A stretch of DNA of 64,000 nt. It comes from Platerodrilus igneus. Its lineage: Eukaryota; Arthropoda; Insecta; Coleoptera; Lycidae. The translations under genes were made by a program, and so were the position numbers. The stretch spans positions 1,162,085-1,226,084 of the forward strand of contig JARFIW010001323.1 of the NCBI GenBank assembly GCA_036346225.1, written 5' to 3'. Below are positions 1 to 10,945 of the stretch, piece after piece. How positions within the stretch are numbered: position 1 is the stretch's first letter; each line of letters starts with the position of its first letter. The notes below the pieces were generated by a model. That model was not told where the DNA came from and searched no databases. It worked only from the letters and a program-made list of their open reading frames with translations.

Positions 1-66
1 TAGCCTTTATTTAGTTACTTTCTGGCAATTTCTTTTTTATTCTGATTCAAAAAGACTAATCATAGG

Positions 67-1435
67 TTGGTGGTGTTTAATATGATCTGTAAGAGACGGC
101 AGAGGTCATCCGAAAGCTTTACTAACTATTTCGCGTGTATGATGGGTCTGTTTGGGAACTATGGTTCTTTTAGTAAAGATGATCAATTGTCCGTTTTGCT
201 TCGTAACCTTGATCCATTTTATAGAACCCATTTTCCCACCGTCCACTCCTTGCAAGAATTAAAGAACGAATGCCTGAAGTTGGAACCAGCAAAGGCTCTG
301 ACCGATAAAGTCGTATCACTTAGTCAAGACCAACATATTGTTACCACTGAACTGGAATCAGCCCTTGCTACAGTGCCTAAGTCAGTCGCTACTCCTTTTT
401 CGGCTTCCTACCAACGAAAAACTCCGACGAACTCGATATGTGTCAGAATTGCAGTTATTTGAGTATGCAGTGGACTTGTTCGAGGCTAAAGCGTTACTTT
501 GGTATCGTGGTAATCTGCATAGGTTTTTTGACTGGAGATTGTTGTGTAATTTACTGATTCAACATTTTGAACCCCCGGATTTTGGTTATAAGTTTGCTAC
601 TATTGAGCAAAATACTTTTGCTTCACATGACCGAGTTGTTAAGATTTCTCCTACGCCTACGGGAAGATCCGATACTTCTTCCGTGCGTTCTACTGTTTTT
701 CTTCCTAGTTCTGCTTCTACTCGTCAGGTCATCTGCTTTAATTGCGACAAATCTGGTCATGTTTCGACACGTTGTACTCGTCCTAAAGTACTCCATTGCT
801 ATGGTTGTGGACATAAGGGAGTTACTCGCTACAACTGTCCCAACTGTCATCCTACTACTAAAAGGTCTTCAAATAATACTTCAACTTTTGTTCTCAGCTC
901 TAGGAGCCAAGCTTCTTCTGCTTCTATTTCTACGTTCTTTTCTGTACCTCATCCAGGTCATCCTGCTATTACTATCAAAACCCACTCTTCTTCGGCAAAT
1001 ATAACTTCAAACAGAATTTCCTCCGTCTCTAGTTCTACATCCCATTCTACTCCTCCTTCTGATCGCCCTACTTATTCACTCTCACCCCAGACTGTGCCTC
1101 CACCACCATTGCAACCCATACTTCGAATTAGTGACTTGCAGCTAGCTTCTCAAGAGCTTGTTTCCGCTTTCTTAAACGATTCTGCCCAAGAAATTTCTGT
1201 TGTGTCTGCAAGCACAAACGTAGCTGAAGTAATGATAACTTCTAATTTAGTCAGCAAACCTGTTGAAGTTCATGAACCTGTATCTTTAATATATGTGGCT
1301 GTTGCTGTCAAAATTTTACATGTTTCTGCTTTCTTAAATTGTTCTACTCAAGAAATTTCTGTCGTGTCTGCAATAACAGCTGTAGTGACAATAACTTCTA
1401 ATACGGATAGAGAAGGTCTTGTTGAAGTTAGGTAA
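67..1435 (+). pseudogene. Rearranged Ty3/gypsy-type gag with two zinc knuckles (copy A)
   Basis: Gag-like protein of a Ty3/gypsy-related element, which would package element RNA. Two overlapping reading frames (67-462 and 338-1435) carry it. The second holds a capsid-like stretch near 440-600 (motif ALLWYRGNLHRF) and, near residues 132-172, a CCHC knuckle CFNCDKSGHVSTRC plus a second Cys-rich unit CYGCGHKGVTRYNCPNC. The same double knuckle is present in copy B at 27.4 kb. The order is abnormal: the stretch at 90-300 (SSESFTNYFACMMGLF, then LSVLLRNLDPFYRTHF) corresponds to the part of copy B gag that follows the ALLWYRG-like part, yet here it comes first. A Ser/Thr/Pro-rich tail follows. No protease or RT is found downstream. 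The 5' end lies outside the window. Family assignment is fairly secure; function is lost. Confidence 0.7.
1140..1400 (+). repeat. Tandem duplication of about 160 bp inside the gag-like frame
   Basis: Two similar blocks, near 1160-1248 and 1318-1405, both encode SAFLN-S-QEISVVSA followed by ITSN. They diverge by scattered substitutions, so the duplication is not recent. They start the longer repeat-coding tract that follows. Confidence 0.6.
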
Positions 1436-2519
1436 GCCGTAGCTATAATGCCTGTTGCTGCTGTCGTCAAAGATTTACCTGACGCTGTTTCTTTAGCTAC
1501 TATTGTCAAGAAATCAGTCCCTATTGTGGCTGAAGTTTTGTCTGTTCTTACTCCGTTGCCTAACAGTGATGCAGTCTTACTTGATTCTACTTCTTTATCG
1601 GACGTTGATGAAACGCTACCTACTCTTACTTAGTTTTCTCATGCTGACAAAATGCTACTTACTTCTGTTCTCTTAGCTAAGGTTGGTGAAATCCTAGCTG
1701 ATGTCTTGTTATCTAATGTTGACAAAAGTCAACCTGATTCTGCTTCCTTATCTATTGTGGATGAAATTCTTCCTGACGCTGTTTGTTCTTGTAAGGTTAA
1801 TGAAATTCTGTCTGGTGCTGCTCCTTTCTTTCATGTTGATAAATTTTCATTCTACTCCTTTATCTGACATTAGCGAAGTTTTACTTGATACTGTTTGTAC
1901 CTATAACGTTGATAAACTTCTACCTGATTCTGTTCCTTTGTGTAATATGGTTGAAGTGTTATCGGATTCTGCTTCTTTTCCTAAGGTTGATATCCCTACG
2001 GCCAATGCTGATTTCTTTCCCAACTGTGATACTTCTAGTCCTTTATCTAACATCAATAAAATTTTATTTGTTTCTGTCCCTTTATCTAACGTAGCTGAAG
2101 TATGCTCTGTCGGTGTTTCTTTTTGTAAGGTTGATTTTCTTACAGCCAGTACTTTTTCTTTTTCTACGGTTGATATTCTGCCAACCCATGATGTTCCCTT
2201 TTCTGCCGCTGACTTTCTTACCACCAATCCTAACAACAAACAACGTCCTTTTAGAACGCGTTTTGAGTTTTCTAAACTACCCTTGCCATCTCCTATACCG
2301 CGTGCTACAACTACTACATCCCCTGCTGTTCCTGTTTTACGGAAAACTGCTCATAAAAGGCAGAAATTTGTGATTCAGAACCTGAAAATGTTGGTCGATG
2401 AAATCCTAATGTTCTTGATCTCGTTTCATTTTCTTTCTGGCGGCGCAAACTTCTTAAGCGCAATATCTAGTCCTCGCGCCCCACATTCTTATGCCGACTT
2501 TGCGCTCCTTAGGACTTGA
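1436..2519 (+). pseudogene. Degenerate repeat-coding tract, copy A gypsy element
   Basis: The reading frame breaks at several points (1448-1633, 1652-1867, then 1701-2519 in another frame). It encodes a loose repeat of about 16-18 residues of the type LSNVDEVLPDSVS, seen at least ten times with many changes (for example LSDVDETLPT, LSIVDEILPD, YNVDKLLPDS, LSNVAEVCS). No catalytic motif of protease, RT, RNase H or integrase is visible. The tract ends with a frame reading PNVLDLVSFSFWRRK, which closely matches the residues that end the pol frame of copy B at 29.5 kb. The tract therefore occupies the place of pol. I do not recognise the repeat as a known domain; it may be low-complexity drift or an acquired sequence. 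Confidence 0.5.
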
Positions 2520-2585
2520 TTTTTGGACTTTACGATTCTTCATTTACCTACCTGTTTGCTGGGTTTTATTTCTTTCTTTTCGTTA

Positions 2586-2990
2586 CCCCGTGTGGGTCCG
2601 GGAATATAATAATCCCATGGCACGCCCTGCCTGTCATAAGAGGCGACTAAAGCGATCCAACACACACACACTTTAAAAACGTCCAATCCTACCCACATAC
2701 TTCATACACACACGTACACCCACACACTTCATAAACACACAGTTCTACTTGGCTCTCCTTTCTTTCGTTTTCTCCTTGTACTCCTTGCACCCCGTGTGGG
2801 TCCGGGAATAGAATAGCTTCATGGCACGACCTGCCTGTCGTAAGAGGCGACTACAGCGGTCCAATACATACACACACGCACACTTTATACACGCACACTA
2901 CCCACACACATACACACACACTCACACTCACCTACTCATACATTAACAACACACACACGCACGCGCACTCACACACATACTCATACATAA
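2586..2990 (+). repeat. Two 204-bp-spaced repeats with (CA)n tails
   Basis: Near-identical blocks of about 80 bp start at 2586 and 2790. Each contains CCCCGTGTGGGTCCGGGAAT and, about 40 bases on, TAAGAGGCGACTA. Each runs into a (CA)-rich tail, at about 2655-2735 and 2868-2985. The arrangement looks like two short retroposon copies or one tandem duplication, lying in the 3' untranslated part of copy A. Nothing coding is seen here. Confidence 0.6.
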
Positions 2991-2999
2991 CTACACTGG

Positions 3000-3943
3000 G
3001 ATTAGGTTTTATTTTCCATTGTGCGATTCTTAGGGTTTCTGTGGTTCTTGTACATGTTGCTTGGTGTTATTCTTTTGGGTTTTTTCTTTTTTCTCGTTCC
3101 TTTTGTTCCACATTTCTCGTCTTTTTCCTGTGGCTGGTTTTACGTTCTGTCGGCCTTCGTGCTGACAGTTTCTTTTTCGATCCACTTCCTGTGGTAGGTG
3201 CTTTCTAGTCCGTTCTTCTTTTTTCGGAAACCACGACTTAGTCGACTTTAGGTCTAGTTAGCATTTCTTTTCTTTGGTTCTTCGGTTGTTGCAATTCTTG
3301 TGTACCACAGTTTGAAGTAATTTAATTTTTTTGTCTATCTAGCATGCTTGTTGTTCCCGAGCATACTTTTAAGCTTGATACTTTTCGTTTTTTGGCTGTT
3401 ACTGTTGGTTTTCTTCCTCGCTTCTTTTCTTTACTTTTGGTTTTTTTGCAGGAAACCAATCTTCTTTTGAGGTCGAAGACTTTCCTGTTTTTTTTCCGAA
3501 GAAACATCCGTTCTTTGACGACTTTGACAGTATTGCCGCCGTTCTACCTTTGCCTTCGTTTCGTGCTACTACCTACCTATTTTTCCCTGTGCTTCCCATC
3601 AATATTTTTTTATCCATCCGGTACTTTGGTTCTTCGAGCCGGATAAGAATTTCTTTTTATTTCAGAGCGCTTTCTTTTGGGTTGTTTTTGTTTATTTATT
3701 CCGTGAAGCGATTTTTTCCTTCTCTTTCTATTATTATATATTGACCTTTCGAGCCGGATGAAAGTTCTTGTTTTTTATTTTGGGGTATTTCCTTTAGTTG
3801 GATTTTTGTTTTCGTAAACGAATTTCTTTTTAGTTTTTTTTTCTTAAGCCAGTTTTGTTTAGTATTTGGTTTTTTTTTGGTACTGCCCACTCACGTAATT
3901 TTGCTTTCCTACGCCGACCTTTTAATTTTGCTGGGGGGAAATT
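3000..3943 (+). other. Copy A 3' untranslated region ending in a polypurine tract
   Basis: This T-rich segment aligns by eye with the 3' untranslated part of copy B (29.6-30.55 kb). Shared phrases include CATCCGTTCTTTGACGACT here and CATCCGTCCTTTGACGACT there. It ends in a polypurine tract GGGGGGAAA just before 3944, as copy B ends in GGAGGGGAA before its 3' LTR. The T-rich open frames within it are composition artefacts, not genes. Confidence 0.6.
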
Positions 3944-4692
3944 TCTTACGTTTATTATATAATTAAATTAAGACCTCGCCTTTTCTTACATTATTCATGC
4001 ACGTAGATTCCGTTTCAATCCTACAACAACATCCTGTATATCTTACCCATTTGGTGCGAATTTGAAAAGCTTATGCTATAAAATAAATAGCCAAAACCCT
4101 GTTTTAGGTATGCGTAAACTCGTTATACCTTGCGATAGCGTGTAATTACTTTCTCTTCCTTATACTCGACGGTAACATTCGTTATATTTTTTTTGTTTCC
4201 GTTTTCTTCGTGGCAATTTTGCGCTCGCAATACAGCGTGTTTCTTTTGGTGGTCCTAAAGCTACGATCGATTGCCGCCTTTTATTGTGATAGGAGGACCA
4301 CCCCAAGGCGGGATCAAACGCCCCTTTGTTTCCTCCAGTCCTTAGAGACGGTAAGAGCTAGCCCGGCGGTGGCAACTCGAGGGTGAATGCTAATATACTA
4401 TTTACGCCATTTGGTAACTAGACTTGGTAGCCTTAACCTGATTAATTATGATGTGAGATAGTATGAAGCATGAATATTACACCTATTGTGATCATTTTTT
4501 CCGCTTAATTATATGTACGTAATCGTAGGTGTACGATGATGATTTTTAAGTATTGGTTTACCTTGTTTTTTTCCGAGTTATAAAATTTTATTAGTTAAGA
4601 TATTTTACTGCCAATGTGGCATAAATAATTTTATATTTACAACCATTTAGAACTGTGTTTTTTTTGTTGCTGAATAACGTTGGGGGTAGATA
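3944..4692 (+). repeat. Start of copy A 3' LTR, interrupted by the Sailor-like element
   Basis: The sequence after the polypurine tract starts TCTTACG, like the TGTTACG start of the copy B LTR. The LTR end was not located; it may lie past the transposon inserted at 4693. A GC-rich island at 4248-4390 contains an inverted repeat, GGTGGTCCT (4248-4256) and AGGACCACC (4294-4302). I do not recognise it as a structural RNA. Confidence 0.45.
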
Positions 4693-7600
4693 GAGTAGTA
4701 TTATTATCTCATGGCGGGTGACGTCACATGCGCAATTTAAACTTAAACCTCAAGATTCACAACGCTACAGTACAACCCACAAACATCTTGCTAGCAATGT
4801 GGCTTTAATACGTCGTCACGAATATCCCATTTATTACGTTAAGTAATATATTGTTTGTAAGGACCCCGTTCATGCTGGCGGCATCTAGAAATTCATAAAT
4901 ATATGAAATAAATCCAGACCTCCATATAATATCGGAGCTTTTACTTGTTTTTACTTATAAACAATTCTAGGTTCGTAGTTTCTTTATCCGTAAATATTTG
5001 CTGTGGCAACAGTGCACATACTCAGCGGATCCCAATACTGTATATACCGAACGTGAACCGTAACTGTCATTGTCATTCTCGCTCTTATGAAGGTCTTATT
5101 GTTTCCAGTTTTCCGTTTTAATAATTGTATCAAGTAATAGTCATCAAAACAGTTTTTTTCAAAACTGACTGATAGTTAATTTCTTCAGCAATGTAAGTAT
5201 TTAAAAAGAATGTTCGTTCAATGATTAATTATGATATTTTTTAGAGTAATATTATGAATAAAAAGGAGGTGATTCATAGTCAAGGACGACAGATTGTTTT
5301 TAATGTGTTTCAATATTTGAAACGCATAAAAGATTCGGGCGCCTCCAATCTGAACATTTTGCAAGAGTGCGTGGCTGAAGCAACAGGTGTGTCATTGCGG
5401 ACGGTGCAAAGAATTGTAAAGGAAGGTACAAACAAACCACCCTGCAGCAAGTTCAGTTCACCAAGGAAAACCGTAAATAAACCAAGCCCTAAGTCAATAG
5501 TAAATGGATTTGACGAAGAGATTCTAAGAACCGTTATGTATCGGTTTGCAGCAATACATAAACGTAGACCGACTTTGAAGTTAGTGTTTGACGAATTTAA
5601 AAACGATTGCCCTTATTACACGGATAAATTAGGTTCGTTCAGAAAAATTGTTGTAAGAGCAGGGTTTCGTTGGAAGAGAACTGTAGATAACACGAAAATT
5701 CTTGTTGAACAAAGCAATATAAGGGCAAAGCGCACCATATTTTTGAAAAATCTTAGTAAGTATAAAGAAGAGGGCAGAAGCATTGTGTATAACGATGAAA
5801 TATATCTGCACAGTTCTCACAGTGTAACAAAGTGTTGGGATGACGGCACCACCAAGGGTTTGAAATCGCTAGTTTCAAAAGGGAAGCGTTTGATAATTGT
5901 TCATGCAGGTGGAAAAAATGGGTTTGTTCCAAATGCAGAATTGATATTTAAGTCTGGTTTGAAAACTGGGGATTATCACGATGACATGAATCATCGCAAT
6001 TATAAAAAGTGGCTGCAAGAAAAGTTAATACCAAATTTGGAACCAAATTCAGTGTTTGTGATAGACAATGCGTCATATCATAATGTTCTTGTGCATCCTA
6101 ATCCTACTTCAAGTTGGAAGAAAACAGATATGCAGAAATGGTTGAAGGAACGAAATATCCTCTTTGAATGTCAGGAAACCAAGCCTGAATTATATTCCAA
6201 AATTAAGGCACATAAACCTGTTCATCAGCTGTTTGTAATTGACCAGCTACTGGCAGAACATGGTCATGTAGTATTGCGTTTACCTCCATATCACCCAGAA
6301 CTGAATCCTATCGAGATGATTTGGGCGTTACTTAAAAACCGTGTCGCTGCATGTAATGTAACTTTCAAAATAGATGATGTATGGAAGTTGGCAGAAGAAC
6401 ATATAAAAAATATTGGAATCAACGAGTGGACTAAAGTATGTCTGCACGTAGAGAAAATTGAAAAGGATTATATGGAACGAGAAACTTTTTATAGACGAGG
6501 TTCAAGACCTAATTATACGGGTTGATGATAATAGCGATAATTCAGATGGATACTTATCCTCAGGCGATGAGTCTGATGATGGGGATGAAAGTTTAGGATG
6601 TGAACCCATTTGAAATATAATTTATGTAAAATAGTTGAATGATGGTCTTTATTTAGCGTTGTAGAAAATATGTGTCATAAATACATTTGTTTGTACATTA
6701 TTGTTTATTACTGAGGTGTTGAAATAAAACTTGCTTAAAGAGGGAAGCAGTTTCTATATCAAATTATGTTCAGTAGTGCTGTGACAATCGATCACTTTTA
6801 AAACTGAAACAATCAATGATTGGCTTTCAAAGTGATTGAATCATTTTACATTTTACTCCAATCATAATCAATTCTGTTAAGCATTTCCATTCTTTGTCTC
6901 CAAAAGGGATTCTTATTGACTGTATTTATCTCGGCGCTTCTATCCGATCGTGTTAATCCGCTTCAGTTTGGCGACATAAACCAGTTTTCGATCAAATGCA
7001 GCGTCTCCAGTCAATCCATTAAAACAAATGGAGTGTACTACTCGATCGGATCTGAATTCCGCATTCGACGACATTATGCAGGCTTGATGATTTAAATAAT
7101 CTATGATTATAATATCAACAGCACCTGATCAGGCCGGTGTAGTATATCTAACTTCAGTCGTATAAGCAATATTGCTTTTGTTTAGTCAGAAAGGTTAAGA
7201 TTATTAATTATTCAAGGAATTATTTTATAGCTAGATTATCGATGAAGTGCGTAAAAAATATATTAATTTAGCAAATATTTCTAAACTATAAATGAGGTTA
7301 TGTAAAAAATATGTAACCTGATAAGATGCAAACCTTAATTACCTTTCTTTTCATACTATAACTGTTCCTCTTCCTTCAATTCTACAGCACTGAATTGTTG
7401 ATTCTATGATCCATTAAAATAAAGCACGAGATATATGCAATTTATAATAATATTAATATAACAAATGATATAAAAACCTTTTGGTATTAATTAAAAATTG
7501 TTTTGTTTTGTTTTTGTTAGTTACAACACCATGAGTGTCATTGTGTAACCATATTCTTAAAACGTTTTTGTAATAAATCTTAGTAATATTTTCGAGGTGG

Positions 7601-7997
7601 GCATTTGACATTTTTATAGTGTTTATAGTTTATAGTTTGTGTTTAAAACAAAAACGTCTATTGATTTGAAAAAAACGAATATGTAGTACTACCAAATTGT
7701 TTTGGTTCTACTAGTGACTATAAGTGATAAAATATCTTGTGTACACTGATCCAATCAATCAATAATCTGGGGTATCACATCTAACAATAAGCTCAGATCA
7801 TTTTTATAGAAGAGCAAAAATCAACATAAAACTATTTAAAACACATCCTTTGGTTGCTCGACAATTTTTGCTCTGGCAACACTGCACGTGCAAGCAGTCT
7901 ATGTTTTCTAGTCTCACTTTTTTATTTTGATTATTAATATAGTTCCTCCTCGCGCAGGTTTTTCAAGGTCACCCGCCATGAGATAATAATACTACTA
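4693..7997 (+). mobile_element. Sailor-like (DD82E) Tc1/mariner-type transposon
   Basis: A 3.3-kb DNA transposon. Its ends are inverted copies of about 30 bp (left AGTAGTATTATTATCTCATG from 4694; right the reverse complement ending at 7996), continuing as GCGGGTGAC. TA dinucleotides flank both ends (4691-4692 and 7998-7999), as expected for the Tc1/mariner target duplication. One transposase gene (5254-6525) is inside. About 560 bp upstream and 1.4 kb downstream of it hold no gene that I can see. The element sits in or near the 3' LTR of copy A. Confidence 0.8.
5254..6525 (+). CDS. DDE transposase, DD82E (Sailor-like)
   Basis: Cut-and-paste transposase that would bind the element's inverted repeats and join it to TA sites in the nucleus. 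The 423-residue frame has an N-terminal helix-turn-helix around residues 28-55 (VAEATGVSLRTVQRIV) and a DDE catalytic core. The first Asp lies in IVYNDEIYLH (about residue 178), the second in VFVIDNASYH, and the Glu in PYHPELNPIEMIW. Exactly 82 residues separate the second Asp from the Glu, a spacing matching the published DD82E 'Sailor' group and longer than the 34-41 of most Tc1/mariner elements. An acidic tail (DESDDGDES) is encoded just past the stop but in another frame, up to a stop at 6611-6613. This suggests a late frameshift removing about 29 residues. The catalytic core itself is uninterrupted. The first ATG of the frame is used as the start. Confidence 0.88.
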   Translation: MNKKEVIHSQGRQIVFNVFQYLKRIKDSGASNLNILQECVAEATGVSLRTVQRIVKEGTNKPPCSKFSSPRKTVNKPSPKSIVNGFDEEILRTVMYRFAAIHKRRPTLKLVFDEFKNDCPYYTDKLGSFRKIVVRAGFRWKRTVDNTKILVEQSNIRAKRTIFLKNLSKYKEEGRSIVYNDEIYLHSSHSVTKCWDDGTTKGLKSLVSKGKRLIIVHAGGKNGFVPNAELIFKSGLKTGDYHDDMNHRNYKKWLQEKLIPNLEPNSVFVIDNASYHNVLVHPNPTSSWKKTDMQKWLKERNILFECQETKPELYSKIKAHKPVHQLFVIDQLLAEHGHVVLRLPPYHPELNPIEMIWALLKNRVAACNVTFKIDDVWKLAEEHIKNIGINEWTKVCLHVEKIEKDYMERETFYRRGSRPNYTG

Positions 7998-7999
7998 TA

Positions 8000-10379
8000 C
8001 CTAAAAACGACAGGTCGCCATTTTAAAAATAATGTCTATTGATTTTGCGGATATGTGTAACTTTTAATTATGGATTGTTCTTTTTTGGGTACTATTGTGC
8101 TTTTGAACATATATTTTTTTTGTAAATTAGAGGTTTTTCGTTTGTGCAGCATGTTTAATTGTTCATGAGTGAGTATATTTTTATTATAGGCTTTCCTTTG
8201 GTCTTGTATGTAAAATACCCCGCATACTCACCGATTGAGCCCGGTCATTTTCTTTCTTTGTTTCTTTTTCTTTAAGCTACGTCAATGTACTTAGCAAGGT
8301 CCAGAGAGCACACCTAGTGTGTTCACCGTTAAATCTATCTCTAATACTGTTTTTTATAGCGTAATTATTTTGGAACCGGCACTGTTTACCAGAATTATAA
8401 AATAGTTATCACTTGCCTACATCCTAAATAATCATAAATTGAGAAGCTAATTTTTACGAGATTGTAATCACTACACAGAAATATTGCAAAATGATTGAGG
8501 ATGAATGGAATAGTTGCTTATGCGGTCATTTTACGAACAGGAAATCGTCGTTTTTCTAGAACCCACTCTATATACATAATATAATGTCAAGAACTTTGTA
8601 CTCCTGAAAGTGTCATTTTAGAGAAAATCAAAAGGTCACGGCAACTTGTAATTTCTAATGACATTTATTAAAGGCTAAAACTTAGATGACGGAAGTTTGT
8701 GCCAGCATTTAAGTGCTAAACTTTCCATTTAAATAAGCTATATTGGAGGTTTTTAAATAATTTAAAGTGCAGCACATTAAATAAAACCTAAAGACGTTTA
8801 ACAGGTATTAAAGCTAATGGTTAGTTTCTATAATTAAGACAATAGTGTGTCTTTCAATTTTGTTTTGCACTTAGAAATTTACCATCAATTATTCTCAGTT
8901 CATCTTTTTGCCACGACCACTGCATCCGCAAAGTTTGGACAAAGTTGATGCTTTGTGCAAACATAGAAGTTAAGGGTTGAAAGACTCCTCATATACTTTA
9001 TATACAAAAGTAGGAAAATATTCGCAGCAAAAACACCGTTGGAAAATGACAAATGGCGGAATCGAGCTCGTTGCTAGGCTACGAAGGATCCGAAATATGG
9101 CTGCATATAAATAAAGGTACGTACGGCGCATTCTGCATAGCTCAATTCGTTCACAGTCGTCCAACACTCTCGAATGGAAACTTTTGACACTAATTGGAGA
9201 AAAACTAGCCTTTAAATATTCCATTCAACACAACGTCACTTCACTTTAATTAGCCGTGAGAAAAAACTTGCAATATAATTGTACATCAACTTCAAGTGCA
9301 AATTTTTAGAATAATAAGGTAACCAATTATGGTAGATTCTAATGGTTCCAGGATTTTCCTCCATCTCATTGGGACATTTAATTTAATTATATAACGCTTT
9401 ATATGCCTTGCGTATAGAAAGAACTGTAGCAATGTGGGTACGTAATGAACATAATTTATTTTATATTTATTCGCTGCAAAATTCTCGTCAATGTTAATTG
9501 CTACTAATGGCAGTTCTGATCGTAATTCCATTTTCTTGCATCCTGTTTGGTTATTTGAAATGTGCATTTTCATTTTATGGGCGATGTAATTTATTTGTAT
9601 TCCGGATATTTTAATGATGCACAGGCTATAATGGTTGCTAATATCTGTACGTTTACAATTAACTAGAATATTACTTTTATCTCTTAGTTTGAAATTCATC
9701 GTTGTATAGGGTGTAACCTTTGTAGGAAAACAGTGACCCATTTAAGCACAAAAGCTCCATACTCTGCTTCCTAAATATAGGTTGAATTTATAGAGTAAAA
9801 CAAATAAACACCTACATATAGTAACCGTGTTTTGTGTCGTGTAAGATCCTCGATCCTAAAATACCTGCGATCGCTCATTTTTGTATATTTTTGTATATAT
9901 AACCAGTGGTGTAACTTCAAATTTTGGGCCCGAGAGAAAGAACATCATCAGGCCCTGAATTGTGACAGAGGTGTAATATTTTTATGTGCATGCAAAAATA
10001 ATTATTGGATATAATCGAAAATATGTCGTCAATGGAAATACGAAAAAATATTTATTAGCTATTTTGCAATACCTATAAAATATTAATCAAAATTTCCAAA
10101 GAACAAACAGAAACAACGTCGTCATTGCAAGCCTGTTTAAAAAAACTAATTTGTGGATTTTTGATTAGCGAACGTACTGATATGCCTTCTGCATCAATAT
10201 TTGGGCTCTCACTTTATCAATGGACATCATTGTTAAATTTAATAATTGATGTTGGAACATAAAGGTACGCAGATAGTTTTTGATCAATTTCAGTTGCAAA
10301 AGTTATCTTTCTACTGTAGCCGAGATAGGTTTTGGGCCCTTTGGAGCGGTTTCTTAAAAAGGTTTCTTCCAAAAAAACT
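8000..10379. other. AT-rich region with no recognised gene
   Basis: The short open frames here (for example 8970-9224 and 9292-9741 on the minus strand) show no recognisable motif and are compatible with chance. Some stretches resemble transposon debris (GGGCCC next to AT-rich sequence near 9925 and 10335), but I could not define an element. Confidence 0.5.
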
Positions 10380-10904
10380 CTTCTATCGATTTATTTAAAA
10401 CAGAAATTACAATGTTTATTTAATTTATTGGTATGTTATATACAGTAACGTATTAGGTTCGAAAATATTCTAAGTTGACTTTCACTGTAAATTAATTAAT
10501 TAAAACTAAATTGAGTAGCTTGAACAACCAACAATGTAAAAGCTGTAAAGCTCGAGACTGACTGACCATCTTGGGCTCCTGAAGGTATTTATGCTATCCC
10601 TGCCTCTCACACTGCGTATGGGAACTGCAAAGCTCATGTCTGCTTATTTCTTTATACAATACAATGTATTACTTCTTAGTAATCTTAATTCTAATAATTG
10701 CTGTCTTATAACCTACTGTAACCTGCGCCTGCAGTATCATGTTGCCTCTGCAATACAATGTCTGTTTCCGTTCTTATTGTCTGACTTGTGAACTTTTATT
10801 AACCTTTTGTTATATCCTTCAATTTATAGATTGTAACATTCTAAGTTAAGATTTAATAATTCTATTTGATTACATATATATCCTAATTTGGGGGATATGT
10901 AACT
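10380..10904 (-). repeat. 3' LTR of the env-carrying gypsy element
   Basis: On the minus strand a polypurine tract GGGAGGAG (10,903-10,910) is followed by AGTTACATATCC. The start AGTTA is typical of errantivirus LTRs. A polyadenylation-like AATAAATTAAATAAA lies further along, near 10,425. The distal LTR boundary is uncertain because no partner LTR is in the window. Confidence 0.5.
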
Positions 10905-10945
10905 CCTCCCGACGTAGATGAAAATTAAAGGTTTTTACTTAATTT

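Noticed and set aside
3344..3890. Membrane-protein-like open frames rich in Phe and Leu
   Set aside because: They arise from the T-rich 3' region of the gypsy element; the same happens at 29.7-30.1 kb in copy B. No motif is present.
9904..10345. A hAT-like element with CAGTGGTGTAAC and GGGCCC ends
   Set aside because: The left phrase resembles known transposon ends, but the right side lacks the matching inverted terminus and there is no target duplication.
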